Source of the DNA: Verrucomicrobiia bacterium
Lineage (GTDB): Bacteria; Verrucomicrobiota; Verrucomicrobiia; Limisphaerales; UBA1100
NCBI GenBank assembly: GCA_014239365.1
Contig: JAAZZB010000044.1
Location: 259,320 to 323,319 of the forward strand
Length of the DNA: 64,000 bases
Direction: 5' to 3'
How positions within the stretch are numbered: position 1 is the first letter of the stretch; each line of letters starts with the position of its first letter. Position numbers and translations under genes: made by a program. Below the pieces are notes generated by a model. The model did no database searches. It saw only the letters and a list, made by a program, of their open reading frames with translations, and was not told the DNA's origin. Below are positions 1 to 8,641 of this stretch, piece after piece.

Positions 1-846
1 CGCGCCGGCATCGATCACCCGCCGCACGGCCGCCTCGGCTGCAGTGGTGGAGAGCTCCACGGGATGACTGCTGTGGGCCATGAGCGCAAAATGTTTGCCC
101 GCTGCGCGGACTTCGCCGATGAGCCGCAGAAAGTCGTCGGCATCCTCGCCGTCGGTAAATCGATACGGCCAATACGCGAGCGCTTTGGTGCCGATGCGGA
201 TGCTGTTGAGATGCGGGATAGTGAGCAGCGGCTCGATGTATTTTCGCAGGAATTTTGTTTTCATCACCATCGGATCGCCGCCGGTGATGAGCACGCTGCT
301 GATTTCCGGATTGTCGCTCACGTACTGCACGAGTTGGCCGGCTTCCTTGCTGGCAAATTTCAAATCGCCATCGCCAATGAATTGCGCCCAGCGAAAGCAG
401 TACGTGCAATAGGCGTGGCAGGTTTGGCCTTGGGTGGGGAAGAAGAGAACGGTCTCGTTGTACTTGTGCTGCATGCCCTCAAGCGGCTCGCCGCCGAAGT
501 GCGGCTTGTTCAAATCCATTTGTCCGGCGGGATGCGGATTGAGCGTGGCGCGAATTTCATCCGCGGCCAACCGCAGCTCGGCATCGCTTGCGCCGCGTGT
601 CACGAGATCGCGCATCCGATTAAAATCGCCATCGGCCAACATCCCGCGCTGCGGAAAGGTGAGCTGGAACATCGGATCGTGCGGAAGGTCATCGCGATCG
701 ATGAGCTGCTCGAGCACATAGTCGTTTACCTTAAACGGCAGCACCGCACTCACCGCCTGCATCTCAATCACCTGCTCGCGACCGAGCCCCAGCATCTCGC
801 CCACACGCGGCAGGTCGTTTCGGTTATTTACGCGGTATTTGGCCAT
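1..846 (-). CDS. KamA-like (lysine 2,3-aminomutase family) radical SAM protein, 3' end outside window
   Basis: Reading the minus strand from an ATG at 844-846 gives 282 codons that run open to the window edge, so the C-terminus is missing. Residues C143, C147 and C150 form the CxxxCxxC cluster that binds the radical SAM 4Fe-4S centre, in the context QTCHAYCTYCFRW. A downstream ITGGDPMVM segment matches the glycine-rich SAM-binding motif of the lysine 2,3-aminomutase family. Known members move an amino group between carbons using SAM and PLP, or belong to the EpmB branch that modifies elongation factor P. The PLP lysine lies beyond the edge, so the substrate cannot be assigned. The long plus-strand frame over this region is a shadow. 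A weak GGA lies about 6 nt before the start. Confidence 0.85.
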   Translation of the reverse strand, partial: MAKYRVNNRNDLPRVGEMLGLGREQVIEMQAVSAVLPFKVNDYVLEQLIDRDDLPHDPMFQLTFPQRGMLADGDFNRMRDLVTRGASDAELRLAADEIRATLNPHPAGQMDLNKPHFGGEPLEGMQHKYNETVLFFPTQGQTCHAYCTYCFRWAQFIGDGDLKFASKEAGQLVQYVSDNPEISSVLITGGDPMVMKTKFLRKYIEPLLTIPHLNSIRIGTKALAYWPYRFTDGEDADDFLRLIGEVRAAGKHFALMAHSSHPVELSTTAAEAAVRRVIDAGA

Positions 847-1040
847 GAGTCCTATCGTTGATTCTTAGAAACAGCCACGGCGATTGCATTGCCATATTGC
901 CTATTGCGGCTGCGGTAAGTGAATCATGCCACAAAACCGAGCCAATTGAAAGGCCGTTGAACTGCAAAAAACCGCTGTTTTTTCGCAAAAAACTCAATTC
1001 CGCCATTGCCCGCGCTGCTTGAGAGCGATAAGCTCCGCGC

Positions 1041-1967
1041 ATGAAAATCCTTCCCCATTTGGCGGTGGCTCTATTGTTTGTGGCGCTTGGCTGCGCGGAA
1101 TTTCACCAGAAACAACGCGCGCGTGCTGCGCAACAATATGAAAATCTGCACACGTTCATACAGGACACCAACGCTCTGGCGCAGTTGCCTCAGCCCACGG
1201 CCCAACCTTCGGCGTGGGCTTCGCTCTTTAATGGCACCGACCTCACCGGCTGGAAGGAAACTGACTACGCCGGACGCGGCAATGTGAAAATCGAGAACGG
1301 CGAACTGCACATCGAAAACGGCCTCGTCATCACCGGCGTTACTTTTACCAACGCCACCGTGCTGCCGAAAACGAATTATGAAATCAGCTACCAAGCCAAG
1401 CGCGTGAACGGCAGCGATTTCTTTGCGCTACTCACATTTCCCGTGGGCGACCAGCACGCCTCGTTCGTTACCGGCGGTTGGGGCGGCGCGGTCACCGGCA
1501 TCTCCAGCATCAACAGCATGGACGCCTCCGAAAACGACACCACCGTTTATCTCAAATACAATCAGGATCAATGGTACACGTTTCGCCTGCGCGTCACGCC
1601 GGAAAACCTCAGCGTATGGATGACGCCCAAGGAACATCCCATCCCCCTCAACGCCACCGTGGCCAGCGTGGTGAAGGCGTACCAAACCGAAGCCGCCACC
1701 ACCGGCCAAACGCTCACCGCCAAAGAAGCCGAAGCCGCACTGCGCGCGATCAATCCTGCGCTCGACAAAAACATTCCCGCCCGCGAAACAATTTATTTTC
1801 CCGGCGAAGCCCAAATCATCGACGAGCCCATCAAAGATAAAGTCGTAGAAATGCGCGCCGGCGAAATCGAACTCTCCGCCCCATTCGGCTTCGCCTCCTT
1901 CCAAAGCTACGGCGTCATCCGCAACGCGCGCATTCGGCGGTTGCCGAAAAAATCAGACGGGAAATAA
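1041..1967 (+). CDS. Secreted lipoprotein with DUF1080 (3-keto-disaccharide hydrolase) domain
   Basis: This 308-residue protein begins with a hydrophobic segment ending in LFVALGC, a plausible lipobox with Cys 18 as the lipidated residue. Residues from about 53 onward start with WASLFNGTDLTGW, the signature opening of DUF1080, a jelly-roll/concanavalin-like fold. Family members are named for 3-keto-glycoside hydrolysis, which is known for some but not for this subfamily. The middle (about 120-215) follows the expected strand-rich pattern. The protein probably sits in the outer membrane or periplasm and acts on a glycan. There is no Shine-Dalgarno before the ATG. The stop is 3 nt upstream of a nested palindromic repeat. 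Confidence 0.75.
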   Translation: MKILPHLAVALLFVALGCAEFHQKQRARAAQQYENLHTFIQDTNALAQLPQPTAQPSAWASLFNGTDLTGWKETDYAGRGNVKIENGELHIENGLVITGVTFTNATVLPKTNYEISYQAKRVNGSDFFALLTFPVGDQHASFVTGGWGGAVTGISSINSMDASENDTTVYLKYNQDQWYTFRLRVTPENLSVWMTPKEHPIPLNATVASVVKAYQTEAATTGQTLTAKEAEAALRAINPALDKNIPARETIYFPGEAQIIDEPIKDKVVEMRAGEIELSAPFGFASFQSYGVIRNARIRRLPKKSDGK

Positions 1968-1969
1968 TC

Positions 1970-2103
1970 ACCACAGAAGCACAGAAAACACAGAGGAAAA
2001 AATCTCCGGACTCGCAAGCTCGTCCCTCCAGGACGCACGCGAAAATGGAGGGACGAGCTTGCGAGTCCGTGGTTTCACCCTGTGCCCTCTGTGCCTCTGT
2101 GGT
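1970..2103. repeat. Nested palindromic repeat between convergent genes
   Basis: Two palindromes are nested. The outer arms (1970-1985 and 2088-2103) match at 15 of 16 positions and begin ACCACAGA. The inner arms (2007-2030 and 2046-2069) are perfect 24-bp complements around a 15-nt loop. The inner arms recur exactly at 49655-49721. The outer sequence resembles the repeat at 50436-50509. The element fills the gap between convergent genes and could fold into a long hairpin in transcripts from either side. No T-tract of terminator type follows the inner stem. Confidence 0.9.
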
Positions 2104-2115
2104 AAAAAAATAAAC

Positions 2116-3597
2116 TCACTCCCCCCGCGCACGAATTTTTTCCAGCGCCACAGCGGCAGTTTTGGCAACTTCGGCGTCCGAATCCTTCTTCGCCTTAGTA
2201 AGCGCCCCGCGACTGCGCTCCGTTCCAAAGACAATTAACAACCGACACACCTCCAACCGCACCACTGAATTTTTGTTTTTAAATAACGGCGCAAGTTGCA
2301 TCTCCGCATCGGGATGGCGCACGCCAAGGTGGGCCAACGCATTAGCGGTCGCAAATAATTCACGGGTAGTTTTCAAGTGCGCAATGAGCGGCGCAATGGC
2401 CCGCGGATCGCGCAGTGAACCCAGCGCGTCAATAGCCGCCCAGCGCGCAGTGAGTTGTGAATCCTTCAGCACGGCAATCAACGGCGGCACGCTGGAGGCA
2501 TCGCCCCAGTTGGCCAACGCACGCGCAGCATCGGCCCGCAGAAAAGGATCGGGATCACTCAACGCCGCAACCAATCCTTCGGCCGCCTTGGCGCGATCGG
2601 CAGGTTTTTTAGCAGGCTCGGCAGCGGCAAGACGCATCACCGCCAACGCGCGCCGGAACGTCATCCGCTGCGGAAGGCTCACCAAAATGTCCGGCAGCTC
2701 CCCTTTGTTGAGCGGCCGCCGTTCCGACCGCGTGGCCGGCGCGGCCGGGCGCAGCGCCTTCTCACGCGCGTCGCCGGTGAGTAGTTCGTAACTGATAGTA
2801 ACCGGCACAGTGCGTTCGGCTTCGCCGTTGTGATTAGTGAGCTTGCCTTCCCACGAAAAATTTACGGGAATACCCGCCGCACTAAACGTGGTGATGCCCT
2901 TGCCCGTGAGCCGCACGCGCGGTTGGCCGGGCGTGTTGGGCGTCTCCAAAATTAGTGACTGCGCCAGCGCCGTGGCTTCGCGCTTGTATTTAATGTGCAG
3001 CGTTCCGATGAGCGGCGTTTTTTGGATGCGCACAAATCCTTCTTCGCCCGCGCGTACAAACCGTTGCTCGTGCACCAGCCGTACTTGCTCGGTGACGCTC
3101 CATTCGTTCGTGCCTTTCGGTGCCAGCCGATGCACCACCAACAACGAAGGATCCGTCAAATCAAAATCCCGCGCCGGCGCGCCCGCGCGCACCAGCCGTT
3201 TGCCGTGCATATCAAAAACCACATCCACCGGCGCACGCGGCACGCGCCCCACACTGCCGCCATCAAAAAATTTCCAGCCCAACTGGAACACCCCAAACGG
3301 CGGAAACCGCCGCCCCTCATTTGAGTGCCGCTGCAACGTCAGAAAATTATGGCACCGCAAAGTGAACCCGTGCGGATTCGCCGCGCGACAAAGATAAATC
3401 ACCTCCCCACGCAAACTCGGCAAATACTTTGCCTCCTGCGAATCCACCCGCACGCGGTACACATACGCCCCATCACGCGCCCAAGCATGCTTTGCAGGAA
3501 CCGGTGCGGCGGTCGACAAGCCAACCGCCATCGCGCCTACCACTAATCCAAACCCCAAAGCCAATCGCATCGCCCCATCAAGCCACCCCATCGGCAA
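2116..3597 (-). CDS. Secreted HEAT-repeat protein of unknown function
   Basis: The 493-residue protein has an N-terminal hydrophobic signal (about residues 11-30, MRLALGFGLVVGAMAVGL) that ends near AAPVPA, so it is probably exported. An alternative ATG at residue 11 would give a more typical signal peptide. Residues about 35-290 are a strand-rich region with no family I recognise. Residues about 335-490 contain four to five HEAT/PBS-lyase-like helical repeats, for example DPFLRADAARALANWGD and DPRAIAPLIAHLK. Such repeats usually serve as protein-binding scaffolds, and HEAT domains are frequent in secreted proteins of this phylum. It is convergent with the DUF1080 gene, and its promoter side faces a low-complexity tract. 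Confidence 0.8.
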   Translation of the reverse strand: MPMGWLDGAMRLALGFGLVVGAMAVGLSTAAPVPAKHAWARDGAYVYRVRVDSQEAKYLPSLRGEVIYLCRAANPHGFTLRCHNFLTLQRHSNEGRRFPPFGVFQLGWKFFDGGSVGRVPRAPVDVVFDMHGKRLVRAGAPARDFDLTDPSLLVVHRLAPKGTNEWSVTEQVRLVHEQRFVRAGEEGFVRIQKTPLIGTLHIKYKREATALAQSLILETPNTPGQPRVRLTGKGITTFSAAGIPVNFSWEGKLTNHNGEAERTVPVTISYELLTGDAREKALRPAAPATRSERRPLNKGELPDILVSLPQRMTFRRALAVMRLAAAEPAKKPADRAKAAEGLVAALSDPDPFLRADAARALANWGDASSVPPLIAVLKDSQLTARWAAIDALGSLRDPRAIAPLIAHLKTTRELFATANALAHLGVRHPDAEMQLAPLFKNKNSVVRLEVCRLLIVFGTERSRGALTKAKKDSDAEVAKTAAVALEKIRARGE

Positions 3598-3638
3598 AGC
3601 GCAAAGACGAAGTTATAAACCGCCTTCGGAAATTAGAG

Positions 3639-3750
3639 CCAATCCCCAATCCCCAATCCCCAATCCCCAATCCCCAATTCCCAATTCCCAATTCCCCACT
3701 CCCAACTCCCATCCCTCATCCCTCATCCCTCATCCATCATCCCCACCCCC
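3639..3750. repeat. Low-complexity 6-7-nt tandem repeat
   Basis: The plus strand carries about five tandem CCAATC-CC type units, then AATTCCC units, then four ATCCCTC/ATCCATC units, and ends in a C-run and A-run. The tract is pyrimidine-rich on the plus strand and contains no reading frame of note. It lies between the divergent HEAT-repeat gene and glycine-zipper gene, just upstream of the promoter at 3774. Slippage should make its length variable. Confidence 0.85.
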
Positions 3751-3773
3751 CCAAAAAAAATTCAAATCCCCCC

Positions 3774-3812
3774 TTGACAAATTACGCATACGTACTATCT
3801 TGTACGTATGCG
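3774..3812 (+). promoter_or_regulatory. Sigma-70-type promoter with perfect palindrome over the -10 element
   Basis: TTGACA at 3774-3779 is a consensus -35 element. TATCTT at 3796-3801 fits a -10 element with a 16-nt spacer. The six bases of the -10 form the exact centre of an 11-bp perfect inverted repeat, CGCATACGTAC (3785-3795) and GTACGTATGCG (3802-3812). A protein bound there would block RNA polymerase, so this is a strong operator candidate for the glycine-zipper gene that starts at 3867. The GTACGTA core recurs in front of the MarR-family gene at 63746-63760. Confidence 0.65.
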
Positions 3813-3866
3813 TATGACATGACGCCATGCGCGCTGGTGTTTTAACCCTTATATAGAAGCAATATT

Positions 3867-4121
3867 ATGAAAAACAAACTCGCCCCATCCATGCTCGCCC
3901 TCACCCTCGCCTCCGCAATGTTCATCGGCTGCGCCGGCCCAATGAACAACACCGAACGCGGCGCCGCCACCGGAGCCGTGCTTGGCGGCCTGCTCGGCGG
4001 CGTCATCGGCCACAACAAAGGCCGCAAAACCGCCGAAGGAGCCGCCATCGGCGCCCTAGGCGGAGCCGTCCTCGGTGGAGCCCTCGGCAATCGCCAAGAT
4101 AAGGCTTCCGGTAATAAATAA
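3867..4121 (+). CDS. Glycine-zipper lipoprotein
   Basis: The product is 84 residues. A signal peptide ends in MFIGC (Cys 22), a clear lipobox, followed by CAGPMNN. Residues about 33-72 are two glycine-zipper blocks built from GAATGAVLGGLLGG and GAAIGALGGAVLGG, the pattern of the YMGG/17-kDa surface antigen family that inserts in or lies against the outer membrane. Such lipoproteins are often stress-induced envelope proteins in other bacteria. The gene stands alone between its own promoter/operator palindrome (3774-3812) and a terminator (4149-4182), which suggests tight individual control. Confidence 0.85.
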   Translation: MKNKLAPSMLALTLASAMFIGCAGPMNNTERGAATGAVLGGLLGGVIGHNKGRKTAEGAAIGALGGAVLGGALGNRQDKASGNK

Positions 4122-4148
4122 CTGCTACCGTTTTCTCTCCAATCTTCC

Positions 4149-4182
4149 ATCCCGTCGACATTTGCGTCGGCGGGATTTTTTT
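4149..4182 (+). terminator. Rho-independent terminator after glycine-zipper gene
   Basis: ATCCCGTCGAC (4149-4159) pairs with GTCGGCGGGAT (4166-4176) with one G-T wobble around the loop ATTTGC, and is followed by seven T residues. It begins 28 nt after the stop of the lipoprotein gene. Confidence 0.85.
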
Positions 4183-4183
4183 G

Positions 4184-4246
4184 AACACAGATATTCAAGA
4201 TAGCATCTGAATTGGGTTCATCCTGAACATCCTGCCTATCTGTGTT
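4184..4246. repeat. Palindromic dispersed repeat (CAGGATGTTCAGGAT-type)
   Basis: The ends AACACAGATA (4184-4193) and TATCTGTGTT (4237-4246) are perfect complements. The interior carries ATCCTGAACATCCTG, the complement of the GCAGGATGTTCAGGAT core seen at 17104-17119. The element lies between the lipoprotein terminator and the sulfatase gene. Confidence 0.75.
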
Positions 4247-4319
4247 TGAGCCTTTTCCTGATCTTGTCTTCAAAAAAGATGGGGTTGACGGAATGGATTT
4301 GGTTTGCGGTGATTGGCGG

Positions 4320-6191
4320 ATGCAGTTTTTTCGATTTGTTTTTCTTTCTTGGTGGCTTGGCGTCTTGGCGATTCAAACATCGGCCAATCAAAAACTGCCG
4401 AACATTCTCTGGATTACGTCAGAAGACAACGGGCCACATTTGGGTTGTTATGGTGATGACTATGCGAAGACGCCGGAGTTGGATGCTTTGGCGGGGAAGG
4501 GGATGATTTATTTGAATGCTTGGTCGACGGCGCCGGTTTGTGCGCCGGCTCGGACGACTTTGATTAGTGGGTTGTATCCGCCGAGCACAGGGGCGGAGCA
4601 TATGCGGAGCAGCACGCGGTTGCCGGAGGGGTTCAAAATGTATCCGCAGCATCTGCGGGCGGCGGGATATTATTGCACGAATAATTCTAAGGAGGATTTT
4701 AATCTTACGAAGCCGGGGCAGGTTTGGGATGTGGGCGGGCGTAAGGCGCATTGGAAGCATCGGCCGGAGGGGAAGCCGTTCTTTGCGATTTTTAATCACA
4801 CGATTAGTCACGAGAGTAAGATTCGCAATGCGATTGATCCGAAGGACCGCATTCACGATCCCAAAAAAGTACGCGTGCCGGCGTATCATCCGGACACGCC
4901 GGAGGTGCGCAAGGATTGGGCGCAGTATTATGACCGGCTCACGATGATGGATGCGTTGGCAGGCAAAAATTTAAAGGAGATCGCCGACGCCGGTTTGGCT
5001 GAGGACACGATTGTTTTTTATTATGGCGACCACGGTTCGGGGATGCCGCGCAGTAAACGCTGGCCGTACAACAGTGGTTTGCACGTGCCGCTCATCGTTT
5101 ATGTGCCGGAGAAGTGGCGACATCTTGCGCCGAAGGATTACAAGTCGGGCGGCAAGACCGATCGCCTTGTGGGCTTCATTGATTTCGCGCCCACGTTGCT
5201 GAGCCTCGCTGGCATCAAGCCGCCCAGGCATTTCCAAGGGCACGCGTTTATGGGCGAGCACGCTGCGCCGGAGCAGCCTTTCATTTATGGGTTCCGCGGG
5301 CGGATGGATGAGCGTTATGATTTGGTGCGCACTGTGCGCGACAAGCGGTTTATTTATATTCGCAATTATATGCCGCAAAAAATTTACGGCCAACACATCG
5401 CGTATATGTTCCAAACGCCGACCACGCAAACGTGGCACGACCTCTTTCACGCCGGCAAATTGAACAAGGCGCAGGCGAAATTTTGGCAAACTAAACCGGC
5501 TGAGGAACTTTACGATTTGCAGGCTGATCCCGATGAGGTCAACAACTTAGCCGATTCCAAAAAACACGCGACCACACTCGAACGATTGCGCAAGGCGCAA
5601 CGCGATTTGGCGATTGAGATTCGCGATGTCGGGTTTTTGCCTGAGGGCGAAATCCACAGCCGCAGCGGCCAACGCGCTCCCTACGAGATGGGCCACAATG
5701 CCAAGCTCTACCCTATGGAGCGCGTGCTGGAAGCGGCCGAAATTGCCTCCGGCAAAGGCACGACCGGCTGGAAACTTTCCACATTGTTGAAGGACAAAGA
5801 CAGCGCCGTGCGTTATTGGGCGGCGATGGCGTTTGTGATTCGCGGCGAGGCAGCAGTAAACGGCACGTGGGCCGCGCCACTGCGTGCAGCGATGAATGAC
5901 ACATCCCCCGCCGTCGCCTGCACGGCGGCCGAGGCGGTTGGGCGGTTCAGCCAAAAACCCGCAGACGTGAATGCGGCCATTGAAGTTTTGCTGAAGTACG
6001 CCGATGGCTCAAAACAAAATCATTTCACTGCGATGCTCGCCCTCAATGCGTTGGACGCACTTGATGACCGCGCCAACAAATATTCTGCCGCGATCCGCGC
6101 CCTCCCGCGTCAGGCCAAGGACACGCCCGCGCGCGGAAAATCTTACATCCCCAATTTGCTCACAAAAATAATTTCTGATTTGGAAGAATAA
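4320..6191 (+). CDS. Secreted sulfatase with C-terminal HEAT-like region
   Basis: This type I sulfatase carries CAPAR at residues 74-78, where Cys 74 is expected to become formylglycine. NILWITSEDNGPHLGCYG near residues 26-43 supplies the first metal-binding acidic residues, and YYGDHGSG supplies the later metal site. Residues about 20-435 are the sulfatase domain and about 490-620 form helical HEAT-like repeats. I chose the ATG at 4320 because it is followed at once by a signal peptide (MQFFRFVFLSWWLGVLAIQT). The frame is open back to 4242, but that part overlaps the upstream repeat. ATG 4293 is an alternative. The likely substrate is a sulfated polysaccharide. A formylglycine-generating enzyme is not in the window. 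Confidence 0.9.
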   Translation: MQFFRFVFLSWWLGVLAIQTSANQKLPNILWITSEDNGPHLGCYGDDYAKTPELDALAGKGMIYLNAWSTAPVCAPARTTLISGLYPPSTGAEHMRSSTRLPEGFKMYPQHLRAAGYYCTNNSKEDFNLTKPGQVWDVGGRKAHWKHRPEGKPFFAIFNHTISHESKIRNAIDPKDRIHDPKKVRVPAYHPDTPEVRKDWAQYYDRLTMMDALAGKNLKEIADAGLAEDTIVFYYGDHGSGMPRSKRWPYNSGLHVPLIVYVPEKWRHLAPKDYKSGGKTDRLVGFIDFAPTLLSLAGIKPPRHFQGHAFMGEHAAPEQPFIYGFRGRMDERYDLVRTVRDKRFIYIRNYMPQKIYGQHIAYMFQTPTTQTWHDLFHAGKLNKAQAKFWQTKPAEELYDLQADPDEVNNLADSKKHATTLERLRKAQRDLAIEIRDVGFLPEGEIHSRSGQRAPYEMGHNAKLYPMERVLEAAEIASGKGTTGWKLSTLLKDKDSAVRYWAAMAFVIRGEAAVNGTWAAPLRAAMNDTSPAVACTAAEAVGRFSQKPADVNAAIEVLLKYADGSKQNHFTAMLALNALDALDDRANKYSAAIRALPRQAKDTPARGKSYIPNLLTKIISDLEE

Positions 6192-6337
6192 CCAATACAC
6201 CATAGGTGATGTGTGCTCCTTGCGCCGTCCACGTAGACGGCGCAGAGCGATTGGCTGGCGGTCATAAAATAGCGTGCGCAATTTATTTGCCGTGCAAATT
6301 CGCCGCGATGCGTCCAAATTCTCCTGACTGATTTGCT

Positions 6338-7441
6338 ATGAAAAAATTCCTCCTTTTGTTTATCGCCCCGGCGCTATTCGCCGCCGCGCCGCAATACGCA
6401 TCACCCGACATCACTATTCCGGCGGCCTCGGCGGATGAGCCGGTTTTGGGGAAATTCTCGCTGGCGAAGGCGGATGACTATCTCGAAAAAGGCGCGCTGG
6501 CTTGGACGCGCAAGCGCGGGTGCGTGACGTGCCACACGACGGGCACTTATATGCAAATCCGGCCGGCATTGACCCTCGTGTTGGGCAAGCCCACGACGGA
6601 GATTCGCGAACTGTTCACGGGTGAGTTGGAAAATTTCCAAAAAATGAAACCTGCCGCGCTGCGAAAAGGCACGCAGCCAGCGGAGATTATTTACACCGCG
6701 GCCGGCTTGGCGGAATGGGATCGGCACGTCACGAACAAGCTCTCAAAGGAAACCGCCGCGGCACTGGATTTAATGCTCCGCATCCAACAAAAAAATGGCG
6801 CGTGGGGCGCGGTGGATTGCTGGCCACCATTTGAATCGAGTGCATTTCAGGAAGCCACCGTGGCGGCGATGGCGGTGGCGGCCGCGCCGGGTTGGCGGGG
6901 CGGATTGAAAAACGAAAAGGCATTGGCCGGCATCGCCGCATTGCAAAAATATTTGCGCGAAACTGAACCGCCTAATGATTACGGCGGGGTGGTGTTGCTG
7001 TGGGCGGCTACGCGGATGACGGATTTATTGCCGAAAGAACGTCGGCAAAAACTTATCGAGATGTTGTGGAGCCACCAACGCGACGATGGCGGTTGGGCCA
7101 TTCGCACCTTTTCAACGCCCGAAAAATGGGGGCGCGGCAATCGCGCAGCTAAGCTGCGCGCGGAACCGGAATTCAAAAACCCGCCCAGCGATGGCCACAT
7201 GACCGGCCTCGCCGTGCTCGTGCTGCGCGATGCGGGCGTGCCCGCGAAGGATGCGCGTTTGCAAAAGGCCGTGCGCTGGCTGCTCGCTAACCAACGCGCC
7301 AGCGGACGGTGGTGGACGCGCTCGCTCAACACCGACAAGTTCCACTACATCACCTATAGCGGCACGGCGTATCCTTTGCTGGCGTTGATGAAGTGCGGGG
7401 AAATTACTTCCAAGCTCGCTCCGAAGCCCAAGAAAGATTAG
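6338..7441 (+). CDS. Secreted alpha/alpha-toroid (squalene-cyclase-like) protein with c-type haem motif
   Basis: The 367-residue protein has a signal peptide (residues 1-17, ending FAAAP). A CVTCH motif follows at residues 62-66, a standard site for covalent haem attachment. The rest, from about 140, has repeats of the squalene-cyclase/prenyltransferase toroid kind, including QQKNGAWG, QRDDGGW and QRASGRWW. No DxDD cyclase motif is visible, so terpene cyclisation is unlikely. Proteins combining these features occur in Planctomycetes and Verrucomicrobia, usually without known function. A periplasmic electron-transfer or ligand-binding role is inference. The gene is followed after 9 nt by ruvC but is not obviously related to it. 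Confidence 0.75.
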   Translation: MKKFLLLFIAPALFAAAPQYASPDITIPAASADEPVLGKFSLAKADDYLEKGALAWTRKRGCVTCHTTGTYMQIRPALTLVLGKPTTEIRELFTGELENFQKMKPAALRKGTQPAEIIYTAAGLAEWDRHVTNKLSKETAAALDLMLRIQQKNGAWGAVDCWPPFESSAFQEATVAAMAVAAAPGWRGGLKNEKALAGIAALQKYLRETEPPNDYGGVVLLWAATRMTDLLPKERRQKLIEMLWSHQRDDGGWAIRTFSTPEKWGRGNRAAKLRAEPEFKNPPSDGHMTGLAVLVLRDAGVPAKDARLQKAVRWLLANQRASGRWWTRSLNTDKFHYITYSGTAYPLLALMKCGEITSKLAPKPKKD

Positions 7442-7450
7442 GCTGCCGCC

Positions 7451-8035
7451 GTGGGCATTTCGGCGCGCCAGTTTGAACAATTGCAGGAACGCGTGAGCGG
7501 CAAGAAGGCTGCCACGCCGCAGGAATTCACCCATCATTCGCTCATTCTCGGCGTGGATCCTTCGCTTCGCGGCACGGGGTTTGGCGTTGTTAGATTGGAC
7601 AAAAAAAATCCTGAAACACTGGCGCAAGGCACCATTCAGTGTCCGCCAAAATGGAGCCGCAGTGAATGTCTCGTGGCTATTTCCAAAAAATTGCGCAAAG
7701 TGATTGCCGCGCATCGGCCGACAGTGTGCGCGATTGAGGGTTTGTTTTACGCGCAAAATCCAAAGACCGCACTCATTATGGGCGAGGCGCGCGGGGCGGC
7801 GATGGCGGCCATCGCGGAAGGCGGCCTGGAGATTTTTGAGATCGCGCCGCGCAAGGTGAAACAATCCATCGTGGGCCACGGCAACGCACAAAAAATCGCC
7901 GTGGCCAAGATGGTGCAGCGGATGTTGGCGCTCGAGGAATTGCCCGCGCCCGATGCCGCCGATGCGCTGGCGTTGGCGCTTACTTACTCCCATTTGAACA
8001 AACGTTTTGCCATCGACCCCGCGCAGAAATTATAA
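7451..8035 (+). CDS. ruvC: Holliday junction endonuclease RuvC
   Basis: The 194-residue protein carries the RuvC nuclease fold with its four acidic catalytic residues visible: D36 in ILGVDPSLRGTGFG, E96 in AIEGLFY, and D168 and D171 in DAADALALAL. RuvC cleaves four-way junctions bound by RuvAB during recombinational repair. The start is a GTG. The N-terminal 30 residues are longer than usual (most RuvC proteins begin a few residues before the first Asp), and no better start lies closer. ruvA follows after 9 nt. ruvB is not in the window. Confidence 0.93.
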   Translation: MGISARQFEQLQERVSGKKAATPQEFTHHSLILGVDPSLRGTGFGVVRLDKKNPETLAQGTIQCPPKWSRSECLVAISKKLRKVIAAHRPTVCAIEGLFYAQNPKTALIMGEARGAAMAAIAEGGLEIFEIAPRKVKQSIVGHGNAQKIAVAKMVQRMLALEELPAPDAADALALALTYSHLNKRFAIDPAQKL

Positions 8036-8044
8036 CGACCGCGG

Positions 8045-8641
8045 ATGATTTCATTTCTCAAAGGTAAACTGGCCGAGGCACTGCCCACGCAGGTGGTCAT
8101 CGATGTGAACGGCGTGGGCTACGAAGTGCTCATCCCGCTGTCGTCTTTCGACAAGCTACCGATGCCCGGCGGCGAGGTGACGCTGCTTACGCACTTGGCC
8201 ATCCGCGATGATGCGCACGTGCTCTACGGCTTCAGCACCGAAAATGAGCGCGACCTTTTTCGCCAACTCATCCGCCACGTGAGCGGCATCGGCCCAAAGC
8301 TGGCGCTCAATGTTTTGAGCGGCACAACGCCTGCGTCCTTCCGCGCGGCGGTGGCCCACGGTGATGTGAAGGCGCTCTCGTGTATCAACGGGGTCGGCAA
8401 AAAAACCGCCGAACGCATCGTGGTGGAATTGAAAGACAAACTCGGCGACGAAGCCGCGCTCACTTCCGGCGCGGCCGCCTCGGCCGATGATCAAAAAATG
8501 ACTGACGCCATCTCTGCGCTCATCGCACTCGGCTCCAAGCCGAAGGACGCGCAGGACGCCATCCGTGCCGCCATCGCGATGCTCGGGCCGGATCAGCCGG
8601 TGGATGCGTTGGTGCGTGCCGCGTTGCAAAAAGGCAAATGA
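8045..8641 (+). CDS. ruvA: Holliday junction DNA helicase subunit RuvA
   Basis: The 198-residue length is typical. The N-terminal OB domain begins MISFLKGKLAEA and includes DVNGVGYEV. The helix-hairpin-helix motifs follow, in VSGIGPKLALNVLSG and INGVGKKTAERIVVELK. The C-terminal RuvB-binding domain covers about residues 155-198. RuvA binds the junction as a tetramer and loads RuvB. The stop codon overlaps the start of the next gene as ATGA, which indicates translational coupling. Confidence 0.95.
   Translation: MISFLKGKLAEALPTQVVIDVNGVGYEVLIPLSSFDKLPMPGGEVTLLTHLAIRDDAHVLYGFSTENERDLFRQLIRHVSGIGPKLALNVLSGTTPASFRAAVAHGDVKALSCINGVGKKTAERIVVELKDKLGDEAALTSGAAASADDQKMTDAISALIALGSKPKDAQDAIRAAIAMLGPDQPVDALVRAALQKGK

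Noticed and set aside
64-861. Plus-strand frame of 265 codons at the left edge
   Set aside because: The minus strand here encodes a radical SAM protein with an intact CxxxCxxC motif.
3429-3845. Plus-strand frame through the low-complexity tract
   Set aside because: It is mostly simple-repeat translation and antisense to the HEAT gene.
4242-4319. Upstream start for the sulfatase
   Set aside because: It overlaps the palindromic repeat, and the signal peptide begins at 4320.
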